From assembly GCA_900543555.1 (NCBI GenBank), contig UQRL01000013.1:1-54076 (forward strand): a DNA stretch of 54,076 nt, in the 5' to 3' direction. Below are positions 32,856 to 40,601 of the stretch, in pieces. Within the stretch, counting starts at the first letter, position 1. Each line of letters starts with the position of its first letter. The stretch is from an uncultured Oscillospiraceae bacterium. GTDB taxonomy: Bacteria; Bacillota; Clostridia; Oscillospirales; Acutalibacteraceae. The notes under the pieces are model-generated. The model had not been told where the DNA came from and searched no databases. It saw only the letters and a list, made by a program, of their open reading frames with translations. The translations under genes were made by a program, and so were the position numbers.

Positions 32856-32868
32856 AGGGGAAACAAAG

Positions 32869-32890
32869 AAAAAACCGGTTGAAAACCGGC
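32869..32890 (-). terminator. Riboswitch-controlled intrinsic terminator before asd
   Basis: The minus strand reads GCCGGTT (32890-32884), a 3-base loop, AACCGGT, then a T-run ending in C (to 32869). The stem is short but GC-rich. GACAGCC just before it (32893-32887) can instead pair with GGCTGTC in the riboswitch 3' part, a plausible antiterminator. Confidence 0.7.
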
Positions 32891-32940
32891 TGTCCATCTC
32901 CTATAATAGAAATGCTGCTTTGGTTGCCCAAAACGATTGA

Positions 32941-33103
32941 AAATAGCACTCCACCACAAGTGATGACAGCCGCAAGGCTGTTTGCCGTTGCAGCCAGGAC
33001 AATATTCGCCCAATATTCCCCTTCGGCAGCCCACCCTTTCACGAGATTTCGTCAGTTTTGGCAACCTCCATCTCACTACTTTTGAAAGCCGCGCCTCTAT
33101 TTG
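32941..33103 (-). ncRNA. Lysine riboswitch (L-box) controlling asd-dapA-dapB
   Basis: Read on the minus strand, the leader contains AUAGAGGCGCG, then CUUUCAAAAGUAG, GUGAAAGGG, GCCGAAG, CUGGC, GGCUGUCA and GUGGAGUGCUAU in the order of the lysine aptamer; AUAG at the start and CUAU at the end close P1. These elements match the B. subtilis lysC L-box from memory. With lysine bound, the downstream terminator should form and shut off the operon. It lies between the operon promoter and asd, about 130 bases before the asd start. Confidence 0.92.
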
Positions 33104-33109
33104 GTTTTA

Positions 33110-33138
33110 ATCATACCTTAGTTTTTCCCCCTTGTCAA
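33110..33138 (-). promoter_or_regulatory. Promoter of the asd-dapA-dapB operon
   Basis: The minus strand reads TTGACA (33133-33138), exactly 17 bases, TATGAT (33110-33115). Start near 33103, which is the 5' end of the lysine riboswitch. Confidence 0.85.
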
Positions 33139-33159
33139 TTTCTTCGGCCTTAATATTGT
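33132..33159 (+). promoter_or_regulatory. Candidate promoter of queA, sharing its -35 region with the asd promoter
   Basis: TTGTCA (33132-33137) with TATTGT (33154-33159) at 16 bases. The -35 box overlaps that of the leftward asd promoter by five bases. The -10 is a 4/6 match, so this is tentative, but no better rightward promoter is visible before queA. Confidence 0.35.
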
Positions 33160-33212
33160 ATGAATTTTTGCGGGGACCGTGCCTGGCCCCCTTTTCTAGG
33201 AAGGAGCCCGCC

Positions 33213-34238
33213 ATGAAAACCAGTGATTTTAGCTTTGACCTGCCGGAGGAGCTCATCGCCCAAACCCCCATCGAGCCCCGGGACCACTCGCGGCTGATGG
33301 TGCTGGATAAGCGCACCGGCGAGATTGAGCACCGGCATTTTTACGATATCCTGGAGTATCTCACCCCTCAGGACTGTCTCATCCTCAATGACTCCCGGGT
33401 GCTGCCCGCCCGCATCTACGGGGTGAAGGAGGAGACCGGCGCCCATGTGGAATTCCTCCTGCTGCAAAACAAGGGCGGCGACGTGTGGGAGGCCCTGGCC
33501 GGCCCCGGAAAGCGGGCCAAGAAGGGCAGCCGCTTTTCCTTCGGGGACGGCCTGCTCCACTGCGAAGTGATAGACGTTCTCCCTGACGGCAACCGGCTCA
33601 TCCATTTTGAGTATGAAGGGGTGTTCTTCCACATCTTGGATCAGATCGGCCAGATGCCCCTGCCGCCCTACATCAAGGCGCGGCTGGAGGACAAAGAACG
33701 CTATCAGACCGTCTACTCCCGGGAAGAAGGCTCCGCGGCCGCCCCCACGGCAGGGCTGCACTTCACCCCGGAATTGCTGGAGAAGATCAAACAAAAGGGG
33801 GTGGAGCTGGGCTTTGTCACCCTTCATGTGGGGCTTGGCACGTTCCGGCCGGTGAGCGTGGAGAATATCCAGGACCACAAAATGCACTCGGAACACTACT
33901 ACATGCCCCAGTCTACCGCAGACCTGATCAACAAAACGAAAGAGCGGGGCGGGCGGGTCATCGCCGTGGGCACCACCAGCTGCCGCACCATCGAGTCCGT
34001 GGCCCAGCGGGAGGGCTGCTTTCAGGAGAGCGCCGGCTGGACGGATATCTTCCTCTATCCCGGCTGTGAGTTCCAAGGGGTGGACGCCCTTATCACCAAT
34101 TTCCACCTGCCGGAGAGCACCCTCATCATGCTGGTCTCCGCTCTGGCGGGCCGGGAGAACATCCTGCACGCCTACAATGTAGCCGTGCAGGAGAAATACC
34201 GGTTCTTCAGCTTTGGCGACGCCATGTTCATCCACTGA
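33213..34238 (+). CDS. queA: S-adenosylmethionine:tRNA ribosyltransferase-isomerase
   Basis: Transfers and isomerises the ribosyl part of SAM onto preQ1-modified tRNA, giving epoxyqueuosine at the wobble position of GUN-anticodon tRNAs. The 341-residue product begins [35 protein letters not shown] near 69-83, [12 protein letters not shown] and [12 protein letters not shown], and the C-terminal SGxxxxD-type [16 protein letters not shown] are all standard. ATG 33213 follows AGGAAGGAG. tgt and epoxyqueuosine reductase are not in the window. The nearby tRNA-Asp(GUC) is a queuosine substrate. Confidence 0.96.
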   Translation: MKTSDFSFDLPEELIAQTPIEPRDHSRLMVLDKRTGEIEHRHFYDILEYLTPQDCLILNDSRVLPARIYGVKEETGAHVEFLLLQNKGGDVWEALAGPGKRAKKGSRFSFGDGLLHCEVIDVLPDGNRLIHFEYEGVFFHILDQIGQMPLPPYIKARLEDKERYQTVYSREEGSAAAPTAGLHFTPELLEKIKQKGVELGFVTLHVGLGTFRPVSVENIQDHKMHSEHYYMPQSTADLINKTKERGGRVIAVGTTSCRTIESVAQREGCFQESAGWTDIFLYPGCEFQGVDALITNFHLPESTLIMLVSALAGRENILHAYNVAVQEKYRFFSFGDAMFIH

Positions 34239-34270
34239 GCATTCAATCGTTTGAGATTTGAGAGGTAACT

Positions 34271-36130
34271 ATGAGACACAACAAGAAACTGGAGCACGCG
34301 CTGCAAAAGGTCCAGAAACCCGGCCGGTATGTGGGCGGCGAGCTCAACTCTGTGGTGAAGGACCCCTCCCAGGTGGAGGTGCGCTTTGCCTTCTGCTTCC
34401 CGGACACCTACGAGATCGGCATGTCCCACCTGGGCATTAAAATCCTCTACGGCGCCATGAACGAAATCCCCTATTTCTGGTGCGAGCGGGTGTTTGCCCC
34501 CTGGGTGGACATGGAGGAGGAAATGCGCCGGGAGGACATCCCCCTCTATGCCCTGGAAAGCGGCGACCCGGTCTGCGATTTCGACTTCATTGGCTTTACG
34601 CTGCAATATGAGCTGAGCTACACCAACGTGCTGAACATGCTGGAGCTGGCGGGCATCCCCCTGCGCAGCAAAGACCGGACGGAGCTGCACAACATCGTGG
34701 TGGGGGGCGGCCCCTGCGCCTGCAACCCCGAGCCCCTGGCGGACTTCTTCGACATTTTCTTCCTGGGGGACGGGGAAGAGGTGGACATCGAGGTAATGGA
34801 GCTCTACCGCCAGTGCAAGAAAGAGGGCAAGTCCAAGCTGGCGTTTTTGGAGCAGGCCGCCCAGATTCAAGGGGTGTATGTCCCAGCCTTCTACGACGTC
34901 ACCTACAACGAGGACGGCACGGTGAAAGCCTACACCCCCACCCACGGCGCCCCCGCCACGGTGAAAAAGCGCAACATGATGGACATGGACAAGTCCTATT
35001 ACCCTAAGGACTTCGTGGTGCCCCTCATCGACGTGGTGCACAACCGCATCTCCGAGGAAGTGCTGCGGGGCTGCATCCGCGGGTGCCGCTTCTGCCAGGC
35101 AGGATTTTTGTACCGCCCCTACCGGGAGAAAAGCATCGAAACCATCGACCGCCAGTGCCGGGACCTGTGCGCCTCTACCGGCTATGACGAGATCTCCCTC
35201 TCGTCCCTTTCCACCAGCGATTACGGGAACCTCAATGAACTGATTGACACCCTGCACCAGTGGACGGAAGGGGAGAAGGTCAGCCTTTCCCTGCCCAGCC
35301 TGCGGGTGGATAACTTCTCCCCCGAGCTGATGGAGCGTATCAACTCCGTGCGGAAAAGCGGCCTGACCTTCGCCCCGGAAGCAGGTTCCCAGCGGATGCG
35401 GGACGTCATCAACAAAAACGTCACCGAAGAGCAGCTGCTCCACACGGTGAACGTGGCCTTCACCGAGGGCTGGACCCGCATCAAGCTTTACTTTATGATT
35501 GGCCTGCCCACCGAGACCATCGAGGATGTCATCGCCATTGACGAGCTGGGCCAGAAGGTGGTGGACGCCTTCTACCAGAACAAAGAAAAACCCCGGGGCA
35601 AAGGTGTGGAGGTGTCCCTCAGCGCGGCGGCCTTTGTGCCCAAGCCCTTTACGCCCTTCCAGTGGTTTGGCCAGGACACCATGGAGATGCTCCAAGAGAA
35701 ACAGCGCGCCCTCAAAGGGAACGTCCACTCCCGCAAGCTGTCCGTCAGCTACCACGGGGCCAAAACCAGCTTTTTAGAGGCGGTCTTCGCCCGGGGAGAC
35801 CGGCGCCTGTGCGCCGTTATGGAAAAAGCCCGGGAGTTTGGCCTGCGCTTTGACGGCTGGGAGGACTGCTTTGACTTTGACAAGTGGATGGAGGCTTTCG
35901 CTGCCTGCGGCCTGGACCCGGCCTTTTACGCCAACCGGCACCGGGAATTTGATGAGGTGTTCCCTTGGGATCACCTGGACTACGGCGTGAAGAAAGAGTT
36001 TTTTGTGGAGGAATGCAAACGAGCCTATGCCGCCCAGACCACCCCAAACTGCCGGGAGCAGTGTTCTCACTGCGGGGCTGCCTGTTATAAAGGAGGGATT
36101 TGCGTTGAAAAACGTGAGAGTGTGGTTTGA
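34271..36130 (+). CDS. B12-binding-domain radical SAM protein (TIGR03960-like)
   Basis: A 619-residue protein of the uncharacterised fused B12/radical SAM type. The N-terminal half (FCFPDTYEIGMSHLGIKILY near 41-60, VVGGGPCACNPEPLADFFD near 143-161) resembles a cobalamin-binding Rossmann domain. It lacks an obvious DxHxxG motif, so cofactor use is uncertain. The radical SAM cluster motif is C268-x3-C272-x2-C275 in LRGCIRGCRFCQAGF. A C-terminal segment (CREQCSHCGAACYKGGIC) may hold a second metal site. In some bacteria this protein is fused to the DUF2344 partner encoded next; here they are separate but overlap by 26 bases. Substrate unknown. The neighbour queA hints at RNA modification. Confidence 0.87.
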   Translation: MRHNKKLEHALQKVQKPGRYVGGELNSVVKDPSQVEVRFAFCFPDTYEIGMSHLGIKILYGAMNEIPYFWCERVFAPWVDMEEEMRREDIPLYALESGDPVCDFDFIGFTLQYELSYTNVLNMLELAGIPLRSKDRTELHNIVVGGGPCACNPEPLADFFDIFFLGDGEEVDIEVMELYRQCKKEGKSKLAFLEQAAQIQGVYVPAFYDVTYNEDGTVKAYTPTHGAPATVKKRNMMDMDKSYYPKDFVVPLIDVVHNRISEEVLRGCIRGCRFCQAGFLYRPYREKSIETIDRQCRDLCASTGYDEISLSSLSTSDYGNLNELIDTLHQWTEGEKVSLSLPSLRVDNFSPELMERINSVRKSGLTFAPEAGSQRMRDVINKNVTEEQLLHTVNVAFTEGWTRIKLYFMIGLPTETIEDVIAIDELGQKVVDAFYQNKEKPRGKGVEVSLSAAAFVPKPFTPFQWFGQDTMEMLQEKQRALKGNVHSRKLSVSYHGAKTSFLEAVFARGDRRLCAVMEKAREFGLRFDGWEDCFDFDKWMEAFAACGLDPAFYANRHREFDEVFPWDHLDYGVKKEFFVEECKRAYAAQTTPNCREQCSHCGAACYKGGICVEKRESVV

Positions 36131-36755
36131 GAAAAAAGGGGCGGTGCGGTATATCTCCCATCTGGATCTGACCCGAAACATGGCCCGTGGGCTAAAGCTC
36201 TCCGGCCTTCCAGTGTGGTATACAGAGGGCTTTAACCCCCGCATCTACATGACCTATGCCATGCCCCTGTCTCTGGGGGTCTGTGGGGAACGGGAATGCA
36301 TGGACATCCGCCTGACAGAAGAGGTTCCTTATTCAGAGCTCACGGTTCGTTTGAACACCTGTCTGCCAAGGGGCCTTCGGGCTTTGGAAGCGGGGGAACC
36401 AGCGGATAAGTTCGAGGAGATCCAATACGGCGAGTACGAGATGGCTCTGGAGGGAGAAGCCCCCGCTGTTCTAGAGGAAAAGGTCCGCAGCCTGTTGGAA
36501 CGGGAGACAGTGCTCGTGCGCAAGCACACAAAAAAAGGCGACAAGGACTTTGACATCAAACCGGATTTTGCCAACACCCGGATTGTTTCCCAAAAGGACG
36601 GCTTGCTCCTTCACCTTTGCCTGCCCTGCAGCGTGGCGGGAAGCACCAATCCTTCTCTTCTGTTGGAGGCCCTGAAACAGTATGAGGGGATAGAGCTGTT
36701 TTTCCAAATCACCCGCAAGCGCCTTCTTACGAAAGATTTTTCCGAATTCCGGTAA
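36105..36755 (+). CDS. Radical SAM-associated DUF2344 protein (TIGR03936-like)
   Basis: A 216-residue protein starting at TTG 36105, set by GGAGGGATTTGCG just upstream and by the family N-terminus (VRVWFEKKGAVRYISHLDLT). PRIYMTYAMPLSLGVCGERE and the charged C-terminal half are typical. It has no enzymatic motif of its own. DUF2344 proteins occur as a domain or neighbour of the B12 radical SAM protein and probably form a complex with it. It overlaps the preceding gene by 26 bases, a strong sign of coupled translation. In many genomes the pair lies near ribosomal-protein genes; here rplS follows. Confidence 0.85.
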   Translation: MKNVRVWFEKKGAVRYISHLDLTRNMARGLKLSGLPVWYTEGFNPRIYMTYAMPLSLGVCGERECMDIRLTEEVPYSELTVRLNTCLPRGLRALEAGEPADKFEEIQYGEYEMALEGEAPAVLEEKVRSLLERETVLVRKHTKKGDKDFDIKPDFANTRIVSQKDGLLLHLCLPCSVAGSTNPSLLLEALKQYEGIELFFQITRKRLLTKDFSEFR

Positions 36756-36762
36756 ATAATTC

Positions 36763-36791
36763 TTGCTTTTTCTTCGGCCCTGTGCTAAAAT
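36763..36791 (+). promoter_or_regulatory. Promoter of rplS
   Basis: TTGCTT (36763-36768), 17 bases, TAAAAT (36786-36791). Start near 36798, giving a leader of about 150 bases. Confidence 0.65.
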
Positions 36792-36797
36792 ATTTGA

Positions 36798-36933
36798 GCA
36801 TTTGAATGCCGCGGGTTTTCCTCAAAGGCTTGCCCGTGGGGGTCGAACCGCAGAGGCGCTCTGTTTCTGTGGAAAAGAAGCGGGCAGTCCGCTGCCGGGG
36901 TACCGGCATGAATGCCTGACCATTATTAACTAT
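36798..36933 (+). promoter_or_regulatory. Structured 5' leader of rplS, possible L19 autoregulatory leader
   Basis: Long-range complementarity TGCCCG (36831-36836)/CGGGCA (36881-36886) and a tight hairpin GCCGG (36894-36898), loop GGTA, CCGGC (36903-36907), just before the GGAGGA ribosome binding site. Ribosomal protein L19 leaders are known in Firmicutes. I cannot confirm a match to that motif without a covariance search. Confidence 0.45.
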
Positions 36934-36946
36934 GGAGGAATCTCAA

Positions 36947-37291
36947 ATGGACGCGATCAAGATGATCTCTCAGGACTCTATGAAGGCAGAGCTGCCCCAG
37001 TTCTCCATTGGTGACACTGTCCGTGTGGACGTGAACATCCGTGAAGGCGACCGGGAGCGTATCCAGCAGTTTGAAGGCACTGTCATCGCCCGCAAGGGCA
37101 GCGGCATCAGCGAGACCTTCACTGTGCGGCGTGTTTCCTATGGCGTAGGCGTGGAGCGTGTGTTCCCCATGCACTCCCCCAACGTGAAGGCCGTGCAGGT
37201 GGTTCGTCAGGGCCGTGTGCGCCGTGCGAAGCTCTATTATCTGCGCAACCGCGTGGGTAAGGCTGCCAAGGTTAAAGAGCAGCTCAAGTAA
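36947..37291 (+). CDS. rplS: 50S ribosomal protein L19
   Basis: A 114-residue ribosomal protein at the 30S-50S interface. The start ATG 36947 ([12 protein letters not shown]) follows GGAGGA at the right spacing; an ATG at 36932 lies on the ribosome binding site. [40 protein letters not shown] and [19 protein letters not shown] are near-invariant in the family. The usual trmD and rpsP neighbours are absent, so rplS has been separated from the classic rpsP-rimM-trmD-rplS operon. A terminator follows. Confidence 0.98.
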   Translation: MDAIKMISQDSMKAELPQFSIGDTVRVDVNIREGDRERIQQFEGTVIARKGSGISETFTVRRVSYGVGVERVFPMHSPNVKAVQVVRQGRVRRAKLYYLRNRVGKAAKVKEQLK

Positions 37292-37314
37292 GAAAGCAGC
37301 ATAGTTAAGGTGGG

Positions 37315-37340
37315 AAAGGGACAATCACTGTCCCTTTTTT
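37315..37340 (+). terminator. Intrinsic terminator after rplS
   Basis: AAAGGGACA (37315-37323), 5-base loop, TGTCCCTTT (37329-37337), then TTT. It lies 23 bases after the stop codon and isolates rplS from the signal peptidase genes. Confidence 0.85.
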
Positions 37341-37374
37341 GCTATCATTTTCGACCTGTCAAGGAGGCGAAGGA

Positions 37375-37944
37375 ATGGAACAGCAGGTACAGCAGCCCCG
37401 CGCAGGCAAGGCGGCGCGCACAATTTTAGAGTGGATAGAGGAGCTGCTGATTGCAGCCGTGACAATTGCTGTAATATGCACCTTTGTCTGCCGGATCGTC
37501 ACGGTGACAGGTACCTCTATGGTCCCCAGTTTTCAGGATGGCGACCGGGTGCTGGTGGTCCATGACTGGAATGGCGTGGAGCAAGGGGATGTGGTTGTTG
37601 CGGTCAATGTGCTGGATGAGCCCATCATCAAGCGCGTCATTGCCACCGAAGGGCAGACTGTGGATTTTGATTATGAGGCCGGCGCCGTCCTAGTGGATGG
37701 ACAGCCTGTGGATGAGACGCAGTTTGGCCTGGAAAACGGCATCACAGAAGAGCCGTACAGCTCCTTTGAGCTGTTGGAATTTCCTCAGACCGTGCCGGAA
37801 GGCTGCGTGTTTGTCTTAGGGGACAACCGGGCTGTCTCGGAGGACAGCCGCTATCTGGACGTAGGAATGATCGACACCCGGAATATTCTGGGCAAGGCAG
37901 TTTTTCATCTGCTCCCCCTAAAGAGTCTGGGGCCAGTGAAGTGA
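37375..37944 (+). CDS. lepB: Signal peptidase I (first of two tandem copies)
   Basis: A 189-residue type I signal peptidase with one N-terminal membrane anchor (about 24-43). The catalytic dyad is S48 in GTSMVPSF and K86 in IIKRVIATEGQ, and the box E motif is GDNRAVSEDSR. It removes Sec/Tat signal peptides on the outer face of the membrane. The chosen start is ATG 37375 behind AAGGAGGCG; codons upstream in frame lack a signal. The next gene is a close paralogue 42 bases downstream. In Firmicutes lepB often lies beside rplS and rbgA, as here. Confidence 0.94.
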   Translation: MEQQVQQPRAGKAARTILEWIEELLIAAVTIAVICTFVCRIVTVTGTSMVPSFQDGDRVLVVHDWNGVEQGDVVVAVNVLDEPIIKRVIATEGQTVDFDYEAGAVLVDGQPVDETQFGLENGITEEPYSSFELLEFPQTVPEGCVFVLGDNRAVSEDSRYLDVGMIDTRNILGKAVFHLLPLKSLGPVK

Positions 37945-37986
37945 TACCGCCGTATTTTTCTCGTTGTTGAAGGGAGGAGAAGGAAA

Positions 37987-38583
37987 ATGAGCAGCACAAC
38001 GCAGGTTCCGTTGAATCAGGAACAGCAGCCGCAAAGGGCCGGCACCTCTTTCGTTCGCTCCGCCTTGGAATGGGCGGAAACCATCGTCATGGCAGTGGTG
38101 CTGGTGGCGGTGGTGTTTACCTTCCTCGCCCGAATCATCACCGTAGACGGCCGCTCCATGGAGCCCACCTATCACAACGGAGACCGGGTTCTGGTGACAA
38201 AGCTGGCCGGTGCGCCGCAGCAAGGCGATGTGGTTATTGTGGTCAATGCGTTGGAAGAGCCCATCATCAAGCGCGTCATCGCCACAGAGGGGCAGACTGT
38301 GGACTTTGACCCCCAGCAAGGCGAGGTGGTGGTGGACGGGGAAGTGGTCCCCGGCTCTACCTTCGGCATTGAGGACAGCATTACATTTCTGCCGGACCTT
38401 CCCGGACAAGTTTTGGAGTTTCCGCAAACCGTGCCAGAGGGCTGTGTGTTTGTTTTAGGGGACAACCGCGGCAACTCCACTGACAGCCGGTTCGTCTCTG
38501 TGGGCATGGTGGACCTTCGGAATATTTTGGGCAAGGCTGTTTTCCAGCTCTACCCCTTTTCACAGGCGGGGCTTGTCTCTTGA
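37987..38583 (+). CDS. lepB: Signal peptidase I (second tandem copy)
   Basis: A 198-residue paralogue of the preceding protein. One membrane anchor (about 31-50), S57 in GRSMEPTYHNGDRVLV, K95 in the identical block IIKRVIATEGQTVDFD, and GDNRGNSTDSRFVSVG. Shared blocks (EFPQTVPEGCVFVLGDNR, RNILGKAVF) show a local gene duplication; the N-terminal cytoplasmic tails and the substrate-facing middle segment have diverged. Both copies look catalytically intact. GGGAGGAGAAGG precedes ATG 37987. Different substrate preferences are plausible but untested. Confidence 0.94.
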   Translation: MSSTTQVPLNQEQQPQRAGTSFVRSALEWAETIVMAVVLVAVVFTFLARIITVDGRSMEPTYHNGDRVLVTKLAGAPQQGDVVIVVNALEEPIIKRVIATEGQTVDFDPQQGEVVVDGEVVPGSTFGIEDSITFLPDLPGQVLEFPQTVPEGCVFVLGDNRGNSTDSRFVSVGMVDLRNILGKAVFQLYPFSQAGLVS

Positions 38584-38630
38584 TAGGGAAAAGACCGCTA
38601 TCCAAATCTTCTATATGATACGCGAAACTG

Positions 38631-38660
38631 GGGCGGGCCGGCAGCTGTGGCGGGCCGCCC
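38631..38660 (+). other. GC-rich hairpin between lepB and rbgA
   Basis: GGGCGG (38631-38636) pairs with CCGCCC (38655-38660), and inner GCC/GGC pairs extend it. No T-run follows, so it is not a clear terminator. It could be a pause or a processing site. Confidence 0.35.
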
Positions 38661-38687
38661 TTATGAAATTTTAAGGAGGCGGTATCC

Positions 38688-39560
38688 ATGGCAGAGGCGC
38701 AGTCGATCCAGTGGTTTCCCGGCCATATGGCAAAAACCCGGCGGAAGATCCGGGAGGACCTGAAGCTGGTGGATGTGGTGGCAGAAATCCTTGACGCCCG
38801 CATTCCCCAGAGCAGCTCGAACCCCGTGCTGCGGGATATTATCCAGCGTAAGCCCAAGGTGGTGCTCTTAAATAAGAGCGACATGGCAGACCCAGCCCAA
38901 ACCAGCCGCTGGGTGAACTATTACGCCAGCCTGGGAGAGCGGGCCATCCCGCTGGAAAGCAAAACCGGAAAGGGGCTGAACGCGTTTTATCCCACTGTGC
39001 GGGAAGTGCTCAAGGAGCAAATCCTGTCATGGGAGAGCAAGGGCATGGTAGGCCGTCCCATCCGGGTCATGGTGGTGGGCATTCCCAACGTGGGGAAATC
39101 CTCATTTATCAACCGGATGATCCGGGGCGGAGGAGCCGGCAAGGCCGAGGTTCAGGACCGGCCCGGCGTCACCCGCCAAAACCGGTGGTTCACGGTGGGC
39201 AGGGGCTTTGAGCTGCTGGACACCCCCGGTGTTCTCTGGCCCAAATTTGAGGACCCTGTAGTGGGAGAGCACCTGGCCTTTACCGGCGCGGTGCGGGATG
39301 AAATCTTAGATATGGAAGGTTTGGCGGCCCGGTTGTTAGAACTGCTGCTAGAGTTGTATCCCAACGCTGTCAACGCCCGCTATAAGACAAACTTTTCCCA
39401 GGAAGAGCGCCTGCCCGGGCATGTGCTTTTGGAACAGGTGGGCCGCAAGCGGGGAATGCTTATTTCCGGGGGAGAGGTAAATACTGAGCGGGCTGCTATC
39501 ACGGTTCTGGATGAATACCGCAGCGGTAAGCTGGGACGCATCACCTTAGAGCGCCCCTGA
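38688..39560 (+). CDS. rbgA: Ribosome biogenesis GTPase RbgA (YlqF)
   Basis: A 290-residue circularly permuted GTPase for late 50S assembly. The G4 motif NKSD (62-65) precedes G1 [10 protein letters not shown] (131-140) and G3 DTPG (178-181), the permuted order that defines the family. [14 protein letters not shown] at the N-terminus is an RbgA signature, and the C-terminal helical RNA-binding domain is present. AAGGAGGCGG precedes ATG 38688. The rbgA-rnhB-yraN order is conserved in Firmicutes. Confidence 0.96.
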   Translation: MAEAQSIQWFPGHMAKTRRKIREDLKLVDVVAEILDARIPQSSSNPVLRDIIQRKPKVVLLNKSDMADPAQTSRWVNYYASLGERAIPLESKTGKGLNAFYPTVREVLKEQILSWESKGMVGRPIRVMVVGIPNVGKSSFINRMIRGGGAGKAEVQDRPGVTRQNRWFTVGRGFELLDTPGVLWPKFEDPVVGEHLAFTGAVRDEILDMEGLAARLLELLLELYPNAVNARYKTNFSQEERLPGHVLLEQVGRKRGMLISGGEVNTERAAITVLDEYRSGKLGRITLERP

Positions 39561-39586
39561 CAGTTCGGGAAGGGAGGAATAGGCAT

Positions 39587-40231
39587 ATGCCACGGACAGG
39601 CAAAAATACCCTGCCGCAGGATTTTGATTGGTACGCTTGGGAGCGCCGGGCACAACAGGCCGGTTATCCCCTTGTGTGCGGCATTGACGAGGCGGGCCGC
39701 GGGCCCCTGGCCGGACCGGTGTGCGCGGCAGCGGTCATCCTTCCGTTGGACTGCGCCATCGAGGGCCTCAATGACTCCAAAAAGCTGACGGAGAAAAAGC
39801 GCGAGGCCCTGTTTCCCATTATTCAGGAAAAGGCCCTGGCATGGGGCATTGGCTGGGCCAGCGCAGAGGAGATTGACCAAGTCAACATTTTGCAGGCCAC
39901 GTTTTTGGCTATGAAACGCGCTGTGGAGGCCCTGCAGGTGCAGCCCCAATGGGTCTTGGTGGACGGAAACCGCATGCCCTCTCTGAAAATTCCCGGGGAG
40001 GCGGTGGTAAAGGGGGATGCCCAGTGTGCCAGCATTGCTGCGGCCTCGGTTTTAGCCAAGGTCAGCCGTGACAGGCTGTTGCGGGAATGGGATAAGCAAT
40101 ATCCCGCATATGGCTTTGGAAAGCACAAAGGATATGGGACAAAGGCCCATTATGAGGCGATTTTCCAGTATGGTCTGCTGCCCATCCACCGGCGCAGCTT
40201 TTTAAAGGGCTGGGAGGAAAAGCGCTCATGA
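39587..40231 (+). CDS. rnhB: Ribonuclease HII
   Basis: Removes RNA from RNA/DNA hybrids and single ribonucleotides misincorporated in DNA. The 214-residue product has [15 protein letters not shown] with catalytic D34 and E35, [13 protein letters not shown] near 59, [13 protein letters not shown], and [23 protein letters not shown] with later acidic residues. The length is typical. ATG 39587 follows AAGGGAGGAATAGGCAT. The stop overlaps yraN (ATGA). Confidence 0.96.
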   Translation: MPRTGKNTLPQDFDWYAWERRAQQAGYPLVCGIDEAGRGPLAGPVCAAAVILPLDCAIEGLNDSKKLTEKKREALFPIIQEKALAWGIGWASAEEIDQVNILQATFLAMKRAVEALQVQPQWVLVDGNRMPSLKIPGEAVVKGDAQCASIAAASVLAKVSRDRLLREWDKQYPAYGFGKHKGYGTKAHYEAIFQYGLLPIHRRSFLKGWEEKRS

Positions 40232-40584
40232 AAACGACTTCCGGCAAGGCGGGAGAGGACCACATCTGCCAGTGGCTGAAGGGGCAGGGGTACATCATCG
40301 TAGCCCGGAATTACCACTCCCGCTATGGAGAGATTGACATTATTGCCCAGAAGGGATCGTACCTGGCGTTTGTGGAGGTAAAAACCCGAGAGGAAGGCAG
40401 CTTGGTGCAGCCCTTTGAAGCCATTACACCGCAAAAGCAGAAGAAACTTCTGGCCACCGCTAAAGACTATTTAAGCCGGAACCCCGTGGAACTGCAGCCC
40501 CGTTTTGACGCAGCAGCGGTGTATCTGCGCCGGGGGCAGATTGTGGGGGAGAAGTACTTGGAAAATGCGTTTTCCTTGACTTGA
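40228..40584 (+). CDS. yraN: YraN/UPF0102 family endonuclease-like protein
   Basis: A 118-residue protein with the predicted restriction-endonuclease-like fold: [37 protein letters not shown], then [12 protein letters not shown]. The E-x8-D and ExK arrangement is the PD-(D/E)XK pattern. The cellular role is unsettled; it is commonly found next to rnhB and rbgA. The start overlaps the rnhB stop by four bases. Confidence 0.92.
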   Translation: MKTTSGKAGEDHICQWLKGQGYIIVARNYHSRYGEIDIIAQKGSYLAFVEVKTREEGSLVQPFEAITPQKQKKLLATAKDYLSRNPVELQPRFDAAAVYLRRGQIVGEKYLENAFSLT

Positions 40585-40601
40585 CCTGGAAGGGAGTGCC
40601 T

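Noticed and set aside
32806..33042. Small leftward ORF (78 codons) in the asd leader
   Set aside because: It lies across the lysine aptamer and terminator; sequence is explained by RNA structure, not by a protein.
33150..34235. 361-codon open frame antisense to queA
   Set aside because: Shadow of queA, which has all family motifs and a good ribosome binding site.
34172..35755. 527-codon open frame antisense to the B12 radical SAM gene
   Set aside because: Shadow frame over a recognisable radical SAM protein with intact C268/C272/C275 motif on the other strand.
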